A DNA stretch of 64,000 nt from Roseiarcus sp963835215. Its GTDB lineage: Bacteria; Pseudomonadota; Alphaproteobacteria; Rhizobiales; Beijerinckiaceae. The stretch is from NCBI GenBank assembly GCA_963835215.1, contig CAWIES010000003.1, positions 62,001 to 126,000 on the forward strand. The letters run 5' to 3'. The translations under genes were made by a program, and so were the position numbers. Within the stretch, counting starts at the first letter, position 1, and every line of letters begins with the position of its first letter. This document shows, piece by piece, positions 10,073-19,559 of the stretch. The notes beneath the pieces are model-generated. The model had not been told where the DNA came from and ran no database searches. It saw only the letters and a list, made by a program, of their open reading frames with translations.

Positions 10073-10120
10073 CGTCAACAGCTTGTGTGGATGACCCAGC
10101 GTGGCCACAACATATTGTGG
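10073..10120. promoter_or_regulatory. Tandem NrdR-like boxes in the nrdJ upstream region
   Basis: CCACAACATATTGTGG (10105-10120) has perfect 6-bp inverted arms, and CGTCAACAGCTTGTGT (10073-10088) matches it at 11 of 16 positions. The starts of the two are exactly 32 bp apart, about three helical turns, which is the arrangement known for NrdR-ATP cones repressing ribonucleotide reductase genes. They lie in the 487-base gap between nrdJ (starts 9824, minus) and the NDUFA12 gene (starts 10312, plus); control of nrdJ is the natural inference. Apart from these boxes I see nothing else firm in the gap. nrdR itself is not in the window. Confidence 0.68.
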
Positions 10121-10311
10121 CGAACAATTCTTAACGTTGGGTTAACGCCCGCCCGCCTCGGCAGCATCAGCCGAGTCGCGCCAGCTCCGCAAGCGGAAAA
10201 TTTGGCTCGTGTGCACAGGCCTCGCGGCGCGCGCCTTATGTCGCTGGACAGGCTCACCTCGCCTCGCCATAGTCCGCGCCTGCAAGCTCCTGGGGCGGCG
10301 GCGAAAACGCG

Positions 10312-10722
10312 ATGAAAGACTTTTTCCTCAGATTTTTCACCTGGTGGAACGGAGCGACGCTCAACACGCTCTGGTACACACGCCGCCACGGCGAATTCGT
10401 CGGCGCGGACGAGCAAGGCAATCGCTACTACCGCTCGATTGGCGGCAAGCTCGATCCTGCCCTGGGCTTCGATCGGCGCTGGGTGATCTATAACGGGCTC
10501 AGCGAAGCCTCGCGCACGCCGCCGGGCTGGAACGGCTGGCTGCACCACACCGTCGACACGCCGCCAAGCCAGGAAGACTACGAGCCGCGCGTCTGGGAGG
10601 CGCCGCACATGGCCAACCCGACCGGGACGCCAGCGGCGATTCGCCCCAAGGGTTCGACGCTGCGGCGCGGCCGGCGCCAGGCGGCGGGCGGCGACTACGA
10701 GGCCTGGAGCCCGGAGGGCTGA
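10312..10722 (+). CDS. NADH:ubiquinone oxidoreductase accessory subunit NDUFA12
   Basis: A 136-residue protein of the NDUFA12/B17.2 family, an accessory subunit of respiratory complex I shared by alphaproteobacteria and mitochondria. It begins FFLRFFTWWNGATLNTLWYT, then has GNRYYRS, RRWVIYNG and a Pro-rich region with GWNGWLHH, TPPSQEDY and HMANPTGT, all family hallmarks. It acts at the matrix-side (cytoplasmic) arm of the complex. The nuo operon is not in the window; in alphaproteobacteria this gene is usually unlinked to nuo and followed by a DUF2155 gene, as here. Confidence 0.93.
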   Translation: MKDFFLRFFTWWNGATLNTLWYTRRHGEFVGADEQGNRYYRSIGGKLDPALGFDRRWVIYNGLSEASRTPPGWNGWLHHTVDTPPSQEDYEPRVWEAPHMANPTGTPAAIRPKGSTLRRGRRQAAGGDYEAWSPEG

Positions 10723-10811
10723 CCAGCCCGCCTTCATTTCGCCCGGCTTTGCCGCCAGGGGAGCCCGATGCGACGCGCGCGCCAATCCAATGAGCGGGCC
10801 CAGCCAACACG

Positions 10812-11540
10812 ATGAAACATCCAACCTGGCTGCTCGCCGCCGCGGCGGGGGCGACGCTGCTCGCAATGAGCGCGCCCGCGCTCGCCGACAAGATCAAGCA
10901 CCCGACCGCGGTCTTTGCCGGGCTCGACAAGATCACCGGGCGAATCATCTCGTTTGAAGCGGCGATGGGCGAGACGGTGCAGTTCGGCACGCTGCAGATC
11001 ACGCCGCGCGTTTGCTATTCGCGTCCCCCGACCGAGGCGCCGCAGACTGACGCCTTCGCCGAGGTCGACGAGGTGCTGGAAAACAAAAGCACCCACCGCA
11101 TCTTCGGCGGCTGGATGTTCGCCGACAGCCCGGGCATGCACGGCGTCGAGCACCCGGTCTACGATATCTGGCTGACCGACTGCAAAGGCGACGGCGAGAC
11201 GATCCACGAAGCCCCCGCGGTCGCGGAGGCGCCCGCGCCCGATTCGCCCGACAGCGATCCGACAGCCGCCTCGCCCGACGCCAAAGGCAAGCCGCCGGCT
11301 GTGGCGCCTGGGGTCCTGCCGACGCCGGCTGCGACCCCCAAGAAACGCAAGACCAATGCGGCGGCGGCGCCCGCTTCGCCCAATACGCTCGATTTCGGCC
11401 TGCCGCCGATCGCAGCGCCGGGACCTGCGGTCGTCACGGCTCCCCTGCCCGCCCCGCCCGCCGCTGCGCGCAACCCGCCGGCCCTGCGCACCGCGCCAAG
11501 CGACGACGCGCCGATTCCCCCGGCCGACATCGGGCGCTAG
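10812..11540 (+). CDS. DUF2155 exported protein
   Basis: A 242-residue protein. Residues 1-25 are a signal peptide (TWLLAAAAGATLLAMSAPALA, cleavage after ALA). The conserved DUF2155 core follows: AVFAGLDKITGRI, LQITPRVCYSRPP, AFAEVDE and IFGGWMFADSPGMHGVEHPVYDIWLTDC, with two conserved Cys that could form a disulfide. After residue about 125 the sequence becomes an Ala/Pro-rich, low-complexity tail that is probably disordered. It is expected in the periplasm. Function is unknown. It lies 90 bases after the NDUFA12 gene, an arrangement that recurs in alphaproteobacteria. Confidence 0.9.
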   Translation: MKHPTWLLAAAAGATLLAMSAPALADKIKHPTAVFAGLDKITGRIISFEAAMGETVQFGTLQITPRVCYSRPPTEAPQTDAFAEVDEVLENKSTHRIFGGWMFADSPGMHGVEHPVYDIWLTDCKGDGETIHEAPAVAEAPAPDSPDSDPTAASPDAKGKPPAVAPGVLPTPAATPKKRKTNAAAAPASPNTLDFGLPPIAAPGPAVVTAPLPAPPAAARNPPALRTAPSDDAPIPPADIGR

Positions 11541-11572
11541 GGCGCCGACGGCAACACATCGGAGCGAAATGC

Positions 11573-12340
11573 ATGGCGCGCATTTTCATCACCGGTTCAT
11601 CGGCGGGGCTCGGTCTGATGGCTGGCGAACTGCTGGTCGCTGAGGGCCATCGCGCGGTCCTCCACGCCCGCAGTCGCGCCCGCGCCGACGACGCGAAACG
11701 CGCGCTGCCGGGCGCCGAAGCCGTGGTCGTCGGCGATCTCGAGACGACCGCCGGCGCCAAGGACGTCGCCGCGCAGGTTAACGCGCTCGGCCGTTTCGAC
11801 GCGGTGATCCACAACGCCGCCGTTGGCTATCGCGAGCCGGCGCGCACGAGCGCCGACGGGCTGCCGCACCTCTTCGCGATCAACACCCTCGCGCCCTATC
11901 TGCTCACCGCCTTGATCGAAAGGCCGAAGCGGCTGGTCTATCTGAGCTCGGGCATGCACCGTCGCACCGAGGCCAATCTCGACGACATTCTCTGGCGCAA
12001 GCGGTCGTGGAACGGCGCGTCGGCCTACGCCGAAAGCAAGCTGCACGATGTCATGCTGGCCTTCGCCGTCGCCCGTCTGTGGCCAGAGGTGTTGTCGAAC
12101 GCGCTGGAGCCCGGCTGGGTGCCGACCAAAATGGGCGGCGCCGGCGCGCCCGACGATCTCGATCAAGGACATCGCACCCAGGCCTGGCTGGCGACGAGCG
12201 AGGACGCCGCTGCGCGGGCGAGTGGCGGCTATTTCTTCCACCTCGCCGCTCGCGAGCCGAACCCGCAGGCGCGTGACGTCGCGTTGCAGGACCGGCTGCT
12301 CGCGATCTGCCGCGAAATCTCCGGGGTCGAACTGGCGTGA
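11573..12340 (+). CDS. SDR family oxidoreductase
   Basis: A 255-residue classical short-chain dehydrogenase/reductase. It has the cofactor motif TGSSAGLG (residues 7-14), the HNAAVGY segment in place of NNAG (80-86), LSSG with the catalytic Ser near 125-126, and Tyr152/Lys156 in AYAESKL. The loop around residues 130-145 resembles WW-domain oxidoreductase/retinol dehydrogenase-like SDRs. The substrate cannot be inferred. The gene lies 32 bases after the DUF2155 gene on the same strand and may be read through. Confidence 0.85.
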   Translation: MARIFITGSSAGLGLMAGELLVAEGHRAVLHARSRARADDAKRALPGAEAVVVGDLETTAGAKDVAAQVNALGRFDAVIHNAAVGYREPARTSADGLPHLFAINTLAPYLLTALIERPKRLVYLSSGMHRRTEANLDDILWRKRSWNGASAYAESKLHDVMLAFAVARLWPEVLSNALEPGWVPTKMGGAGAPDDLDQGHRTQAWLATSEDAAARASGGYFFHLAAREPNPQARDVALQDRLLAICREISGVELA

Positions 12341-12352
12341 GCCGCGCTCGGC

Positions 12353-12826
12353 TTACGCCGTGAGCGGCGCGACCACGGCTTCGAGCAGCGCCGCCGCATC
12401 GCGCGGGGCGAGCCGCGCCTGCAGCCCGCGCTGGCCGGCGTTGATGAAGACATGGGGCTCGGCGAGCGCCCGCTCTTCAATCGCGGTTCTCAGCCGCCGC
12501 GTCTGCCCAAACGGGCTGACGCCGCCGATCTTGTAGCCCGACACGCGCTCCGCCTCGGCCGGCTTCATCATCTCGGCCGACTTGCCGCCCATCGCCGCCG
12601 CGAGCTTCTTCATCGAGACCTCACGGTCGGATGGCAGGATGACGCACACCGGCTTGCCGTCGACCAGCGCTACAAGCGTCTTCAGCACGCGCTGCGGCGC
12701 CTCGCCGAGCGCGGCGGCGGCCTGAAGGCCGATCTTGTCGGCGTCAGGATCATAGTCATAGGCGTGAACCGTGAAGGCGACGCCCGCCTGCTCCAGCGCC
12801 TTGGTCGCGCGCGTCGACTTGGACAA
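12353..12826 (-). CDS. ybaK: YbaK/EbsC-type Cys-tRNA(Pro) deacylase
   Basis: A 157-residue YbaK-family trans-editing enzyme, which hydrolyses Cys-tRNA(Pro) made in error by prolyl-tRNA synthetase. Family features are VFKTLV-like RVLKTLVAL, VCVILPSDREVSMKKLA, the Lys-Ala-rich GGKSAEMM segment and GYKIGGVSPFG. The start is a TTG at 12826: a strong AAGGAG sits 7 bases before it and no ATG fits. It converges on the SDR gene with a 12-base gap. The cofactor-free catalysis of this family depends on the conserved Lys in the VCVILP/EVSMKK region. Confidence 0.92.
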   Translation of the reverse strand: MSKSTRATKALEQAGVAFTVHAYDYDPDADKIGLQAAAALGEAPQRVLKTLVALVDGKPVCVILPSDREVSMKKLAAAMGGKSAEMMKPAEAERVSGYKIGGVSPFGQTRRLRTAIEERALAEPHVFINAGQRGLQARLAPRDAAALLEAVVAPLTA

Positions 12827-12889
12827 GAGAGGCTCCTTCGGTTGGGGCTCGACCCTTCGCTCTCCTTCGATGGTTTACGGTCCTCGCAC

Positions 12890-13190
12890 TCAATGTCGAG
12901 AGCCGGGCGGCCGAATTGCGGATCGCCGAACCGAGAACAACCTCAGCCACGGCGCCAAATGGAAGGCGCTCATCAGCAGATACATGACGACCATTCCGCC
13001 AAGCGGCGAAGCCTGCGCGCCCCCGCACAGCGTGGCCGCCGGGCTGTTCGCCCGGCGGCGCGCTGATCAGCGCCATGATGGCGAAGGCCGGCGAGGCGAC
13101 GAGCGCCAGCCCGTCGGCGACGCCGAGCGCGGCGGGTTCCGGGGGAATCGCCTCCTCGCTGTCGGCGCCGCCGCAACAGGCGTGGCTCAC
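12890..13190 (-). CDS. Small Cys-rich/membrane protein, frameshifted
   Basis: A GTG at 13190, 9 bases after the stop of the DUF899 gene, opens a frame reading MSHACCGGADSEEA and then a hydrophobic stretch (LALVASPAFAIMALISA). Near 13035 the frame must shift by one base, after which it reads LCGGAQASPLGGM, a second hydrophobic stretch (VVMYLLMSAFHLAPWL) and a basic tail ending at 12890. The two halves look like one roughly 100-residue protein with two membrane segments and paired Cys at the start. I infer it belongs with DUF899 because of the tight spacing. Function unknown. Confidence 0.5.
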
Positions 13191-13198
13191 GACTTGGT

Positions 13199-14005
13199 TC
13201 ACGACCTGGCGCTCGACTTGGCGCTCGCCGACTGGTCGCGGAACGCCTTCTCTCCGGCGTCCGACACCTCGATCCATCTCTGGTCGGGCGCCGCGTCGGC
13301 GACGTAGCTGTCGTGCCAGTTCCACCATTTGTAGGTTTGGGTCTGGGGATAGCCCGCGGGCGAATCCTCCCACACTTCCTGGCGACCAAGTGGCGTGAGG
13401 TCGAGGTAGCTCCAGGTCGTTCCCATCGCCTCGTCGCCGCGATTGTTGATGAAGTAAGTGCGGAACACGCGGTCGCCGTTGCGGAAGAACACGTTGTGGC
13501 CGTGATACTCGCTGACGCCGAAGTCGGCGTCGAAACTGTCGGTGATGGTGTACCAGGGCATCTCCCAGCCCATCCGCGTCTTCAGCCGCGCGATATCGGC
13601 CTGGGGCGCGCGCGAGGCGTATGCGAGGGTCGTGTCGCGGGCGTTCAAATGGGCGAGGTGGGCGACCTGGTCAGCCCCGAGCGAGCAGCCGCGGCAGGCG
13701 TGCTCGGGCCAACCGTACACGCCCGGCTCGAAGAAGGCGCGATAGACGATGAGTTGGCGGCGGCCCTCAAAGAGATCGAGCAGGCTGACCTTGCCCGCCG
13801 GACCTTCGAACGCGTAGTCGCTCCTCACTTCCATCCACGGCATGCGCCGGCGTTCGGCGGCCAGCGCGTCGCGGGCGCGCCTTTGCGCCTTTTCCTTCAC
13901 CAGCAATTGCTCGCGCGCCGCTTCCCAAGCCTTCGCCGACACGATCGGCGGCGTCTGCATCGCGGCCTCGCCGCTCTTGCCTCCGTTCTGGGCTGATGTA
14001 GTCAT
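13199..14005 (-). CDS. DUF899 thioredoxin-like protein
   Basis: A 268-residue DUF899 protein, a family with a thioredoxin-like fold. The sequence shows the family core FEGRRQLIVYRAFFEPG, followed by a CRGC pair (EHACRGCSLGADQV) at the position expected for a redox-active motif, then the conserved IARLKTRMGWEMPWY, DFDADFGVSEYHGHNVFF-type segment and GTTWSYLDLTPLGRQE. An excellent ribosome site (GGAGGTAG) precedes the ATG at 14005. Cytoplasmic, since no signal peptide is seen. No reaction has been firmly assigned to the family. A small Cys-containing membrane protein gene follows at once. Confidence 0.9.
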   Translation of the reverse strand: MTTSAQNGGKSGEAAMQTPPIVSAKAWEAAREQLLVKEKAQRRARDALAAERRRMPWMEVRSDYAFEGPAGKVSLLDLFEGRRQLIVYRAFFEPGVYGWPEHACRGCSLGADQVAHLAHLNARDTTLAYASRAPQADIARLKTRMGWEMPWYTITDSFDADFGVSEYHGHNVFFRNGDRVFRTYFINNRGDEAMGTTWSYLDLTPLGRQEVWEDSPAGYPQTQTYKWWNWHDSYVADAAPDQRWIEVSDAGEKAFRDQSASAKSSARS

Positions 14006-14152
14006 GGCTTTGCTACCTCCTGATTAGGGTGAATTCCCGCAACACGAAGCGGAAGCCGCGTTTCTCTCCGCGCGCATCGCTCAGCGTCGGTCGTGAGATA
14101 GTCTTGGCGCCAGACGTCGCAGGGTGGGAGTGACAAGTGTGACGGGATTTCG

Positions 14153-15375
14153 ATGGATTCGCTGATCACCGCCGCTGGGCGCGCGCTGGCGGCGGGCGAT
14201 CCCCTCGGCGCGTTGAAGCGGGTCGCCTTGCGTAGCGACGCGCCGGCGCTGGCGCTGCGCGGCATCGCGATGGCGCAGCTTGGCGATTTCCCGCGCGCGA
14301 AAATTCTCTTGCGCAGCGCGGCGCGCGCCTTCGGCGCCGAAAGAGCCCGTGGCGCGCGCGAGGTGCGTCATCGCCGAGGCCGAGATCGCGCTGGTCTCGC
14401 GCGATCTGAAATGGCCGACAAAGGCGCTCGAGGCCGCGCGGGCGACGCTCGAAGCGCACGGCGACCGCGTCAATGCCGCGCATGCGCGCAATCTCGGAGT
14501 CAGGCGCCTGCTGCTGATCGGGCGCCTCGACGAAGCCGAGCGCGCCCTCGCCGGGTTCGACCCGACGCCGCTCCCGCCCGCCTTGCGGGTCGCCCACGAG
14601 CTGGCGCTCGCCGGAATCGCGATTCGCCGCCTGAGGACAGAGAACGCGCGCGCCGCGCTCGCTCGCGCTGGGCAGGCGGCGCGCGAAGCGAATATCCCCG
14701 CGCTAACGGCGGAAGTCGAAAGTGCGTCCCTCATGATGAACGCGCCGGCGGCGCGCCTGATCGCGCGTGGCGAGGAACGCGCACTGCTACTCGACGAGGT
14801 CGAGGCGCTCCTCGCGTCAAGGACGCTGGTGGTGGACGCCTGCCGCCATGTCGTGCGGAACGATCGCGCAGGTGGCCTCGCTCGCGACGCGCCCGGTCCT
14901 GTTCGCGCTGGCGCGCGCGCTCGGCGAAGCGTGGCCGGGGGACGCGACGAGAAGCGCGCTGCTCGCCAGCGCCTTCCGCGCAAAGCACGCCGATGAATCG
15001 CATCGCGCGCGATTGCGGGTCGAAGTCGCGCGGCTTCGCGTCGAGCTTCGCGGGCTCGCCGACGTCAACGCCACCAAGCAAGGCTTTGCGCTGGCGCCCC
15101 GCCGCGCGCGCGAGGTCGTCGTGCTGGCGCCGCCGCGCGATGAGCCCCATGCCGCGGTGCTCGCCTTCCTCGCCGATGGCGAGTCCTGGTCGAGCTCGGC
15201 CCTGGCGCTCGCACTCGGCGCCAGTCCGCGCACCGTGCAGCGGGCGCTTGAACAGCTCGGCGCGGCGGGCAAGGCGCAGTCGTTCGGCCTCGGGCGCGCG
15301 CGGCGTTGGGTGACCCCGCCCTTGCCGGGTTTCCCGACAATCTTGTTACTCCCCGGCCCGCTGCCGGGCGATTAG
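14153..15375 (+). CDS. Helix-turn-helix domain protein, frameshifted
   Basis: A protein of about 405 residues after repair. It begins MDSLITAAGRALAAGDPLGALKRVAL-like sequence with tetratricopeptide-type helices (ALALRGIAMAQLGDFPRAKILL), continues through a helical middle (GRLDEAERALAGF, LARAGQAAREANIPAL), and ends in a winged helix with SSSALALALGASPRTVQRALEQL, a clear DNA-binding helix-turn-helix. The frame changes near 14337 and 14867. Immediately downstream (9 bases) lies a beta-propeller gene on the same strand, so the two probably form an operon. The family is widespread in Rhizobiales as a putative regulator; its target is unknown. Confidence 0.75.
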
Positions 15376-15384
15376 GATGGGGAC

Positions 15385-16038
15385 ATGAAACAAGCCGCCG
15401 CCGAAATCATCCGTGAGTACGGCCCCTTTCCGGACGCTGACCGCGTGGGCGGCGTCAGCTTCGACGGCGAGCGCGTCTGGATCGCCGCCGGCGACGCGCT
15501 GAAGGCCTTCGATCCCAAGACCGGCAAGATCGTGCGCTCGATCGATGTCGCCGCGCACGCGGGAACCGCCTTCGACGGCAAGCATTTGTACCAGATCGCC
15601 GAGTTGCGCATCCAGAAGATCGATCCGAAAACCGGCCGCGTGCTCTCTACGATCCCCGCGCCTGGAGAGGGCGGCGACTCCGGGCTCGCGTGGGCGGAAG
15701 GGACGCTCTGGGTCGGGCAGCATCGGGACCGGAAGATCCATCAGATCGATCCCGAGACCGGCGCCGTGCTTCGCACCATCGAATCAAACCGCTTCGTCAC
15801 CGGCGTCACTTGGGTCGACGGGGAGCTCTGGCACGCGACTTGGGAGGGCGACGATAGCGAACTGCGGCGCATCGACCCGCGCACCGGCGAAGTGTTGGAG
15901 AGTTTGGAAATGCCGCCCGGAGCGGGCGTGTCGGGGCTCGAGTCCGATGGCGCCGATCAGTTCTTCTGCGGCGGCGGCAGGACAGGCAAGGTGCGCGCTG
16001 TGCGGCGGCCCAAGCGAAGGATCGGCGAGCGAGCCTGA
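15385..16038 (+). CDS. Beta-propeller (glutamine cyclotransferase/YncE-like) protein
   Basis: A 217-residue protein made of repeated blades of about 40 residues, each with a Trp or Tyr strand and a turn of the type IDPKTGxV or IDPETGAV (for example AFDPKTGKIV, KIDPKTGRVL, QIDPETGAVL, RIDPRTGEVL). This is a PQQ-like/YncE or glutamine-cyclotransferase-type beta-propeller. No signal peptide is present, so it should be cytoplasmic, unlike most YncE proteins. It follows the helix-turn-helix gene by 9 bases and may sense or bind a ligand for it; that is inference. It converges on glgP with a 17-base gap. Confidence 0.8.
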   Translation: MKQAAAEIIREYGPFPDADRVGGVSFDGERVWIAAGDALKAFDPKTGKIVRSIDVAAHAGTAFDGKHLYQIAELRIQKIDPKTGRVLSTIPAPGEGGDSGLAWAEGTLWVGQHRDRKIHQIDPETGAVLRTIESNRFVTGVTWVDGELWHATWEGDDSELRRIDPRTGEVLESLEMPPGAGVSGLESDGADQFFCGGGRTGKVRAVRRPKRRIGERA

Positions 16039-16055
16039 AAATTCCGGCAAACCGT

Positions 16056-18569
16056 TTATCCCACCGGGCACGGTTTAGCGTTCCAGATTTCGCGTGAATA
16101 TTGCCGGATCGTGCGGTCGCTGGAGAATTTTCCCGACCCGGCAATATTGTGAATGGCCAGACGCGCCCAATCGTCCTGATTGCGATAGGCTTGGCAAAGT
16201 CGTTCGTCGGCGAGAAGGTAGGACTTCAAGTCCGCCAGATGCATGAATTGGTCGCCGTGCGTCAGCAGCGCGCCACGCAGCGGCTCAAAGATTCCCGGCT
16301 GGTCCTGGCTGAAGTGGTCCGAAAAGATCAGGTCGAGCGCCGCCCGAGTCTCCGGATCGTTTTCATAGTGCCAGTAGGGATTGTACCAGTGGCGGCTGGC
16401 GGCGACCTCGTCGACCGTCAGACCGAACAGGAAGAAATTCTCTTCGCCGCCCTCTTCCGCCATTTCGATCGTGGCGCCGTCGCGCGTTCCCAGCGTCAGC
16501 GCGCCATTCATCATGAACTTCATATTGCTGGTGCCGCTCGCCTCAAATCCGGCCGTCGAGATCTGGTTGGAGACATCGGCGGCGGGAATGATGCGCTCGG
16601 CAAGCGACACATTGTACTCGGGCAGGAACACCACCTTGAGCTTGTCGCGAACCGCCGGGTCGGCGTCGAGCGTGCGCGCCAGATTGTTGATGAACTTGAT
16701 GATGACCTTGGCCAATTCGTACGCCGGCGCCGCCTTGCCGGCGAAGAAGAAGGTTCGGGGCGGAACGGGGAGGCCAGGATTTGCGCGCAGACGTTGATAG
16801 AGAACAACGATCCTGAGCGCGTTGAGGAGCTGGCGCTTGTACTCGTGAATGCGTTTGACCTGGCAGTCGAAGATCGTGTCGGGATCGATGCTCGCGCCCA
16901 ACTCCGTCTTGACCCAATCGGCGAAGCGAACCTTGGCCGCCCGCTTGGCTTTCAGGACGTCCGAGCGGAACGCCGCGTCATCGACCAGCGGGCGAAGCTT
17001 TTGCAATTGGTCGAGATCGCCGATCCAGGAGTCGCCGATCGCGGCGGAGATCGTCTGCGCCAGCGAGGGATTGGCCAGACGAAGCCAGCGCCTCGGCGTG
17101 ACGCCGTTCGTCTTGTTGTTGAACCGTTCGGGGAAGACCTCCGCGAGGTCGCGCACCGTCGTCTTGCGCAGCAATTCGGAATGGATGGCGGCGACGCCGT
17201 TTGTGCTGTGGGAGCCGACGATCGCGACGTTCGCCATGCGAACATGCTTCGTCTGTCCTTCCTCGATCAGGCTCACGCGGCCCGAAGCGCCCGGCGTCGC
17301 CGGGGAAGCGGGCGGATACATCCTGCAAGAAGCGACGATTGATCTCGTAGATGATCTCGAGCTGGCGGGGAATGAGCAGCTCCATCCATTCGACCGGCCA
17401 GCGCTCCAGCGCCTCGGGAAGCAGGGTATGGTTGGTGTAGGCGAGCGTCCTGCGCGTGATGTCGAACGCCTCGTCCCAGCCAAGATGCGCCTCGTCGAGC
17501 AGAATGCGCATAAGCTCCGGCACGGCCAGCGTCGGATGCGTATCGTTGAGCTGGATCGCCGCCTTGTCGGGCAGCGTCGACCAATCCTTGTTCGTCTCGC
17601 GAAACCTGCGCACGGCGTCGCCCAACGAGCAAGCGACGAGGAAATATTCCTGCATCAGGCGCAACTCGCGTCCCTGCAGCGTGTGGTCGTCGGGATAGAG
17701 AACGCGCGTCAGCGATTCCGCGTTGAGCGCTTCGGCGATCGAAGCGACGAAATCGCCGCCGCTGAACTGCTGAAAGTCGAAAGCATGCGCGGCCGTCGCG
17801 CCCCAGAGGCGCAGCGTGTTGATCGTCTTGCCGCCGTAGCCGACCACCGGCCGGTCATAGGGCACGCCGATCAATGTCGAGGGTTGATTGGGGATCATGC
17901 GCAGCGTCCCGCCGCGCAAATCGAACGAACAGCCGAACTTCACCTCGATCTTTTCGAGCGGACGCACCACCTCCCACGGATCGGGATGGCTCAGCCAGTT
18001 GTCGGGCCGCTCCACTTGCCATCCCTCGCGAATTCGTCTGCCGGAAAATGCCGTGCTCGTAGCGCAGACCGTAGCCCATCGGCGGGAAGCTGCAAAGTCG
18101 CCATGGAATCGAGGAAGCAAGCGGCGAGACGGCCGAGTCCGCCATTGCCGAGGCCCGCGTCGGGCTCCTGGTCGAGAATCTCCATCCACTGGCGACCGTG
18201 TTCGTCGAAGGCTCGGCCGATCACGGGATCGAGCATGAGGTTCATGACGTTGTTGGCGAGCGATCGGCCAATGAGGAATTCGATCGAGATGTAATAGACA
18301 CGCTTGGGATTTTCGCGCGCGTAGGTCTCATCCGTCTTGAGCCATCGAGCCGAAAGAATATCTCTGACCGCCCGGGAGGCCGCTTCATAGCGTTCGCGAG
18401 CGTCCGAGGATTCGACTTCGACGACGTTGTCGAATTTCAGATGCCTCTCGTAGAGCGCGTCCGGCGATCCGGCAAACGCGGTCGATCCGAGGCCATATGA
18501 CTGCAAGGTCTCCTCGGCGCTGGGCGCATCGTGCTCTGTCGCGTCGCGATCCTCGTGAATGTTGTCCAT
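16056..18569 (-). CDS. glgP: Glycogen phosphorylase, frameshifted
   Basis: Glycogen/starch/alpha-glucan phosphorylase (GT35), about 835 residues repaired. It releases glucose 1-phosphate from glycogen. The N-terminal part has YYISIEFLIGRSL and DAGLGNGGLGRLAACFLDS. The middle has QLNDTHPTLAVPELMR and WDEAFDITRRTLAYTNHTLLPEALE. The C-terminal catalytic half has RIHEYKRQLLNAL and the PLP-binding EASGTSNMKFMMNGALTLGT, whose Lys carries the cofactor. The frame shifts near 18080, 18033 and 17290, with the family sequence (GYGLRYEHGIFRQ; EGWQVERPDNWL; RVSLIEEG) picking up each time. Start ATG at 18569. Works with glgA at the left end in glycogen turnover. It is not clustered with other glg genes. 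Confidence 0.87.
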
Positions 18570-18777
18570 GTGCGCCCCCTTGCCGGCTCGCCCCGGAATT
18601 TTGAACCCGCGCTTCTAAACCTCTTTCGATAGCCTCGCGGCGTGACGGCTTGGCGACACGAAAATCCGTCTCGACGCGCCGCAGTTGCGTCGGCCGGCTC
18701 TCGCGGCGACACTGGAATGGCGGTCCGGCGTCAAGGAAGGACGCAAGACCGCCCGCGGCCCCACGAGGATCTTCGCC

Positions 18778-19515
18778 ATGGCTGAATTGCAGGGCCGCGT
18801 CGCACTGGTCACCGGCGGCTCGCGCGGCATCGGCAGGGCGATCGCGCTGGCGCTCGCCAAGGCGGGCGCCAAGGTCGCGGTCAATTATCGCGAGCGCGGC
18901 GACGAGGCGGCCAGCGTCGTCGCGGCGATCGGCGAGCGCGGCGGGCAAGCCTTCGCGGTCGCCGCCGACGTTTCGAACGCCAACGTCGTTCAAGCCATGA
19001 TTCATGCGGTCGAGGCCCGGCTCGGCGCGATCGACATTCTCGTCAACAACGCCGGCATGGGGGCGATCCGCAGCCTCGACGACATCAGCGAGGCGGATTT
19101 CGACCTCTCGCTGGCGATCAATCTGAAATCGGTTTTCCTCTGCACTCAGGCGGTTCTGGCGGGTATGCGGGCGCGGCGCTGGGGCCGGATCGTCAACATC
19201 TCCTCGATCGGCGCGCGCATCGGCGCCGGCTCGGTCAGCGTCGCTTATGGCGCGGCGAAAGCCGGCGTCGAAGGCCTGACGCGCGCCTATGCGCTGCGGC
19301 TTGCTCCCGAAGGCGTGACGGTCAATGCGATCGCGCCGGGCCTCATCGACACCGAGATGGCCGCGCCGCTGATCGCGGCGGGCGTCGGCGCCCGCATTCC
19401 GGTCGGACGCGTCGGCGCCGGCGACGAGATTGCCGAGGCCGTCCTGTTCCTGGTCGCCAACGCGTTCACCACCGGGCAGACGCTGGCGGTGAATGGCGGG
19501 ACATTATTTTCCTGA
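18778..19515 (+). CDS. SDR family oxidoreductase (3-oxoacyl-ACP reductase-like)
   Basis: A 245-residue classical SDR closest in appearance to FabG-type 3-oxoacyl-ACP reductases. It has TGGSRGIG (12-19), NNAG (90-93), the Ser143 region ISSIG, Tyr157/Lys161 in YGAAKAG, and the C-terminal GQTLAVNGG typical of the FabG group. The ATG at 18778 is chosen over an upstream in-frame ATG because MAELQGRVALVTGG is the family's N-terminus and a GAGG lies 8-12 bases upstream. It stands alone, divergent from glgP across 208 bases. Not linked to acpP or fabD, so not the housekeeping fabG. Confidence 0.88.
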   Translation: MAELQGRVALVTGGSRGIGRAIALALAKAGAKVAVNYRERGDEAASVVAAIGERGGQAFAVAADVSNANVVQAMIHAVEARLGAIDILVNNAGMGAIRSLDDISEADFDLSLAINLKSVFLCTQAVLAGMRARRWGRIVNISSIGARIGAGSVSVAYGAAKAGVEGLTRAYALRLAPEGVTVNAIAPGLIDTEMAAPLIAAGVGARIPVGRVGAGDEIAEAVLFLVANAFTTGQTLAVNGGTLFS

Positions 19516-19559
19516 AGGCGCGAGAGCTCACGTGTCGAACGGCGATGGCCCAAGCCGCC

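Noticed and set aside
16101..17342. A 413-codon plus-strand frame opposite glgP
   Set aside because: Antisense of a well-conserved phosphorylase segment with all its motifs.
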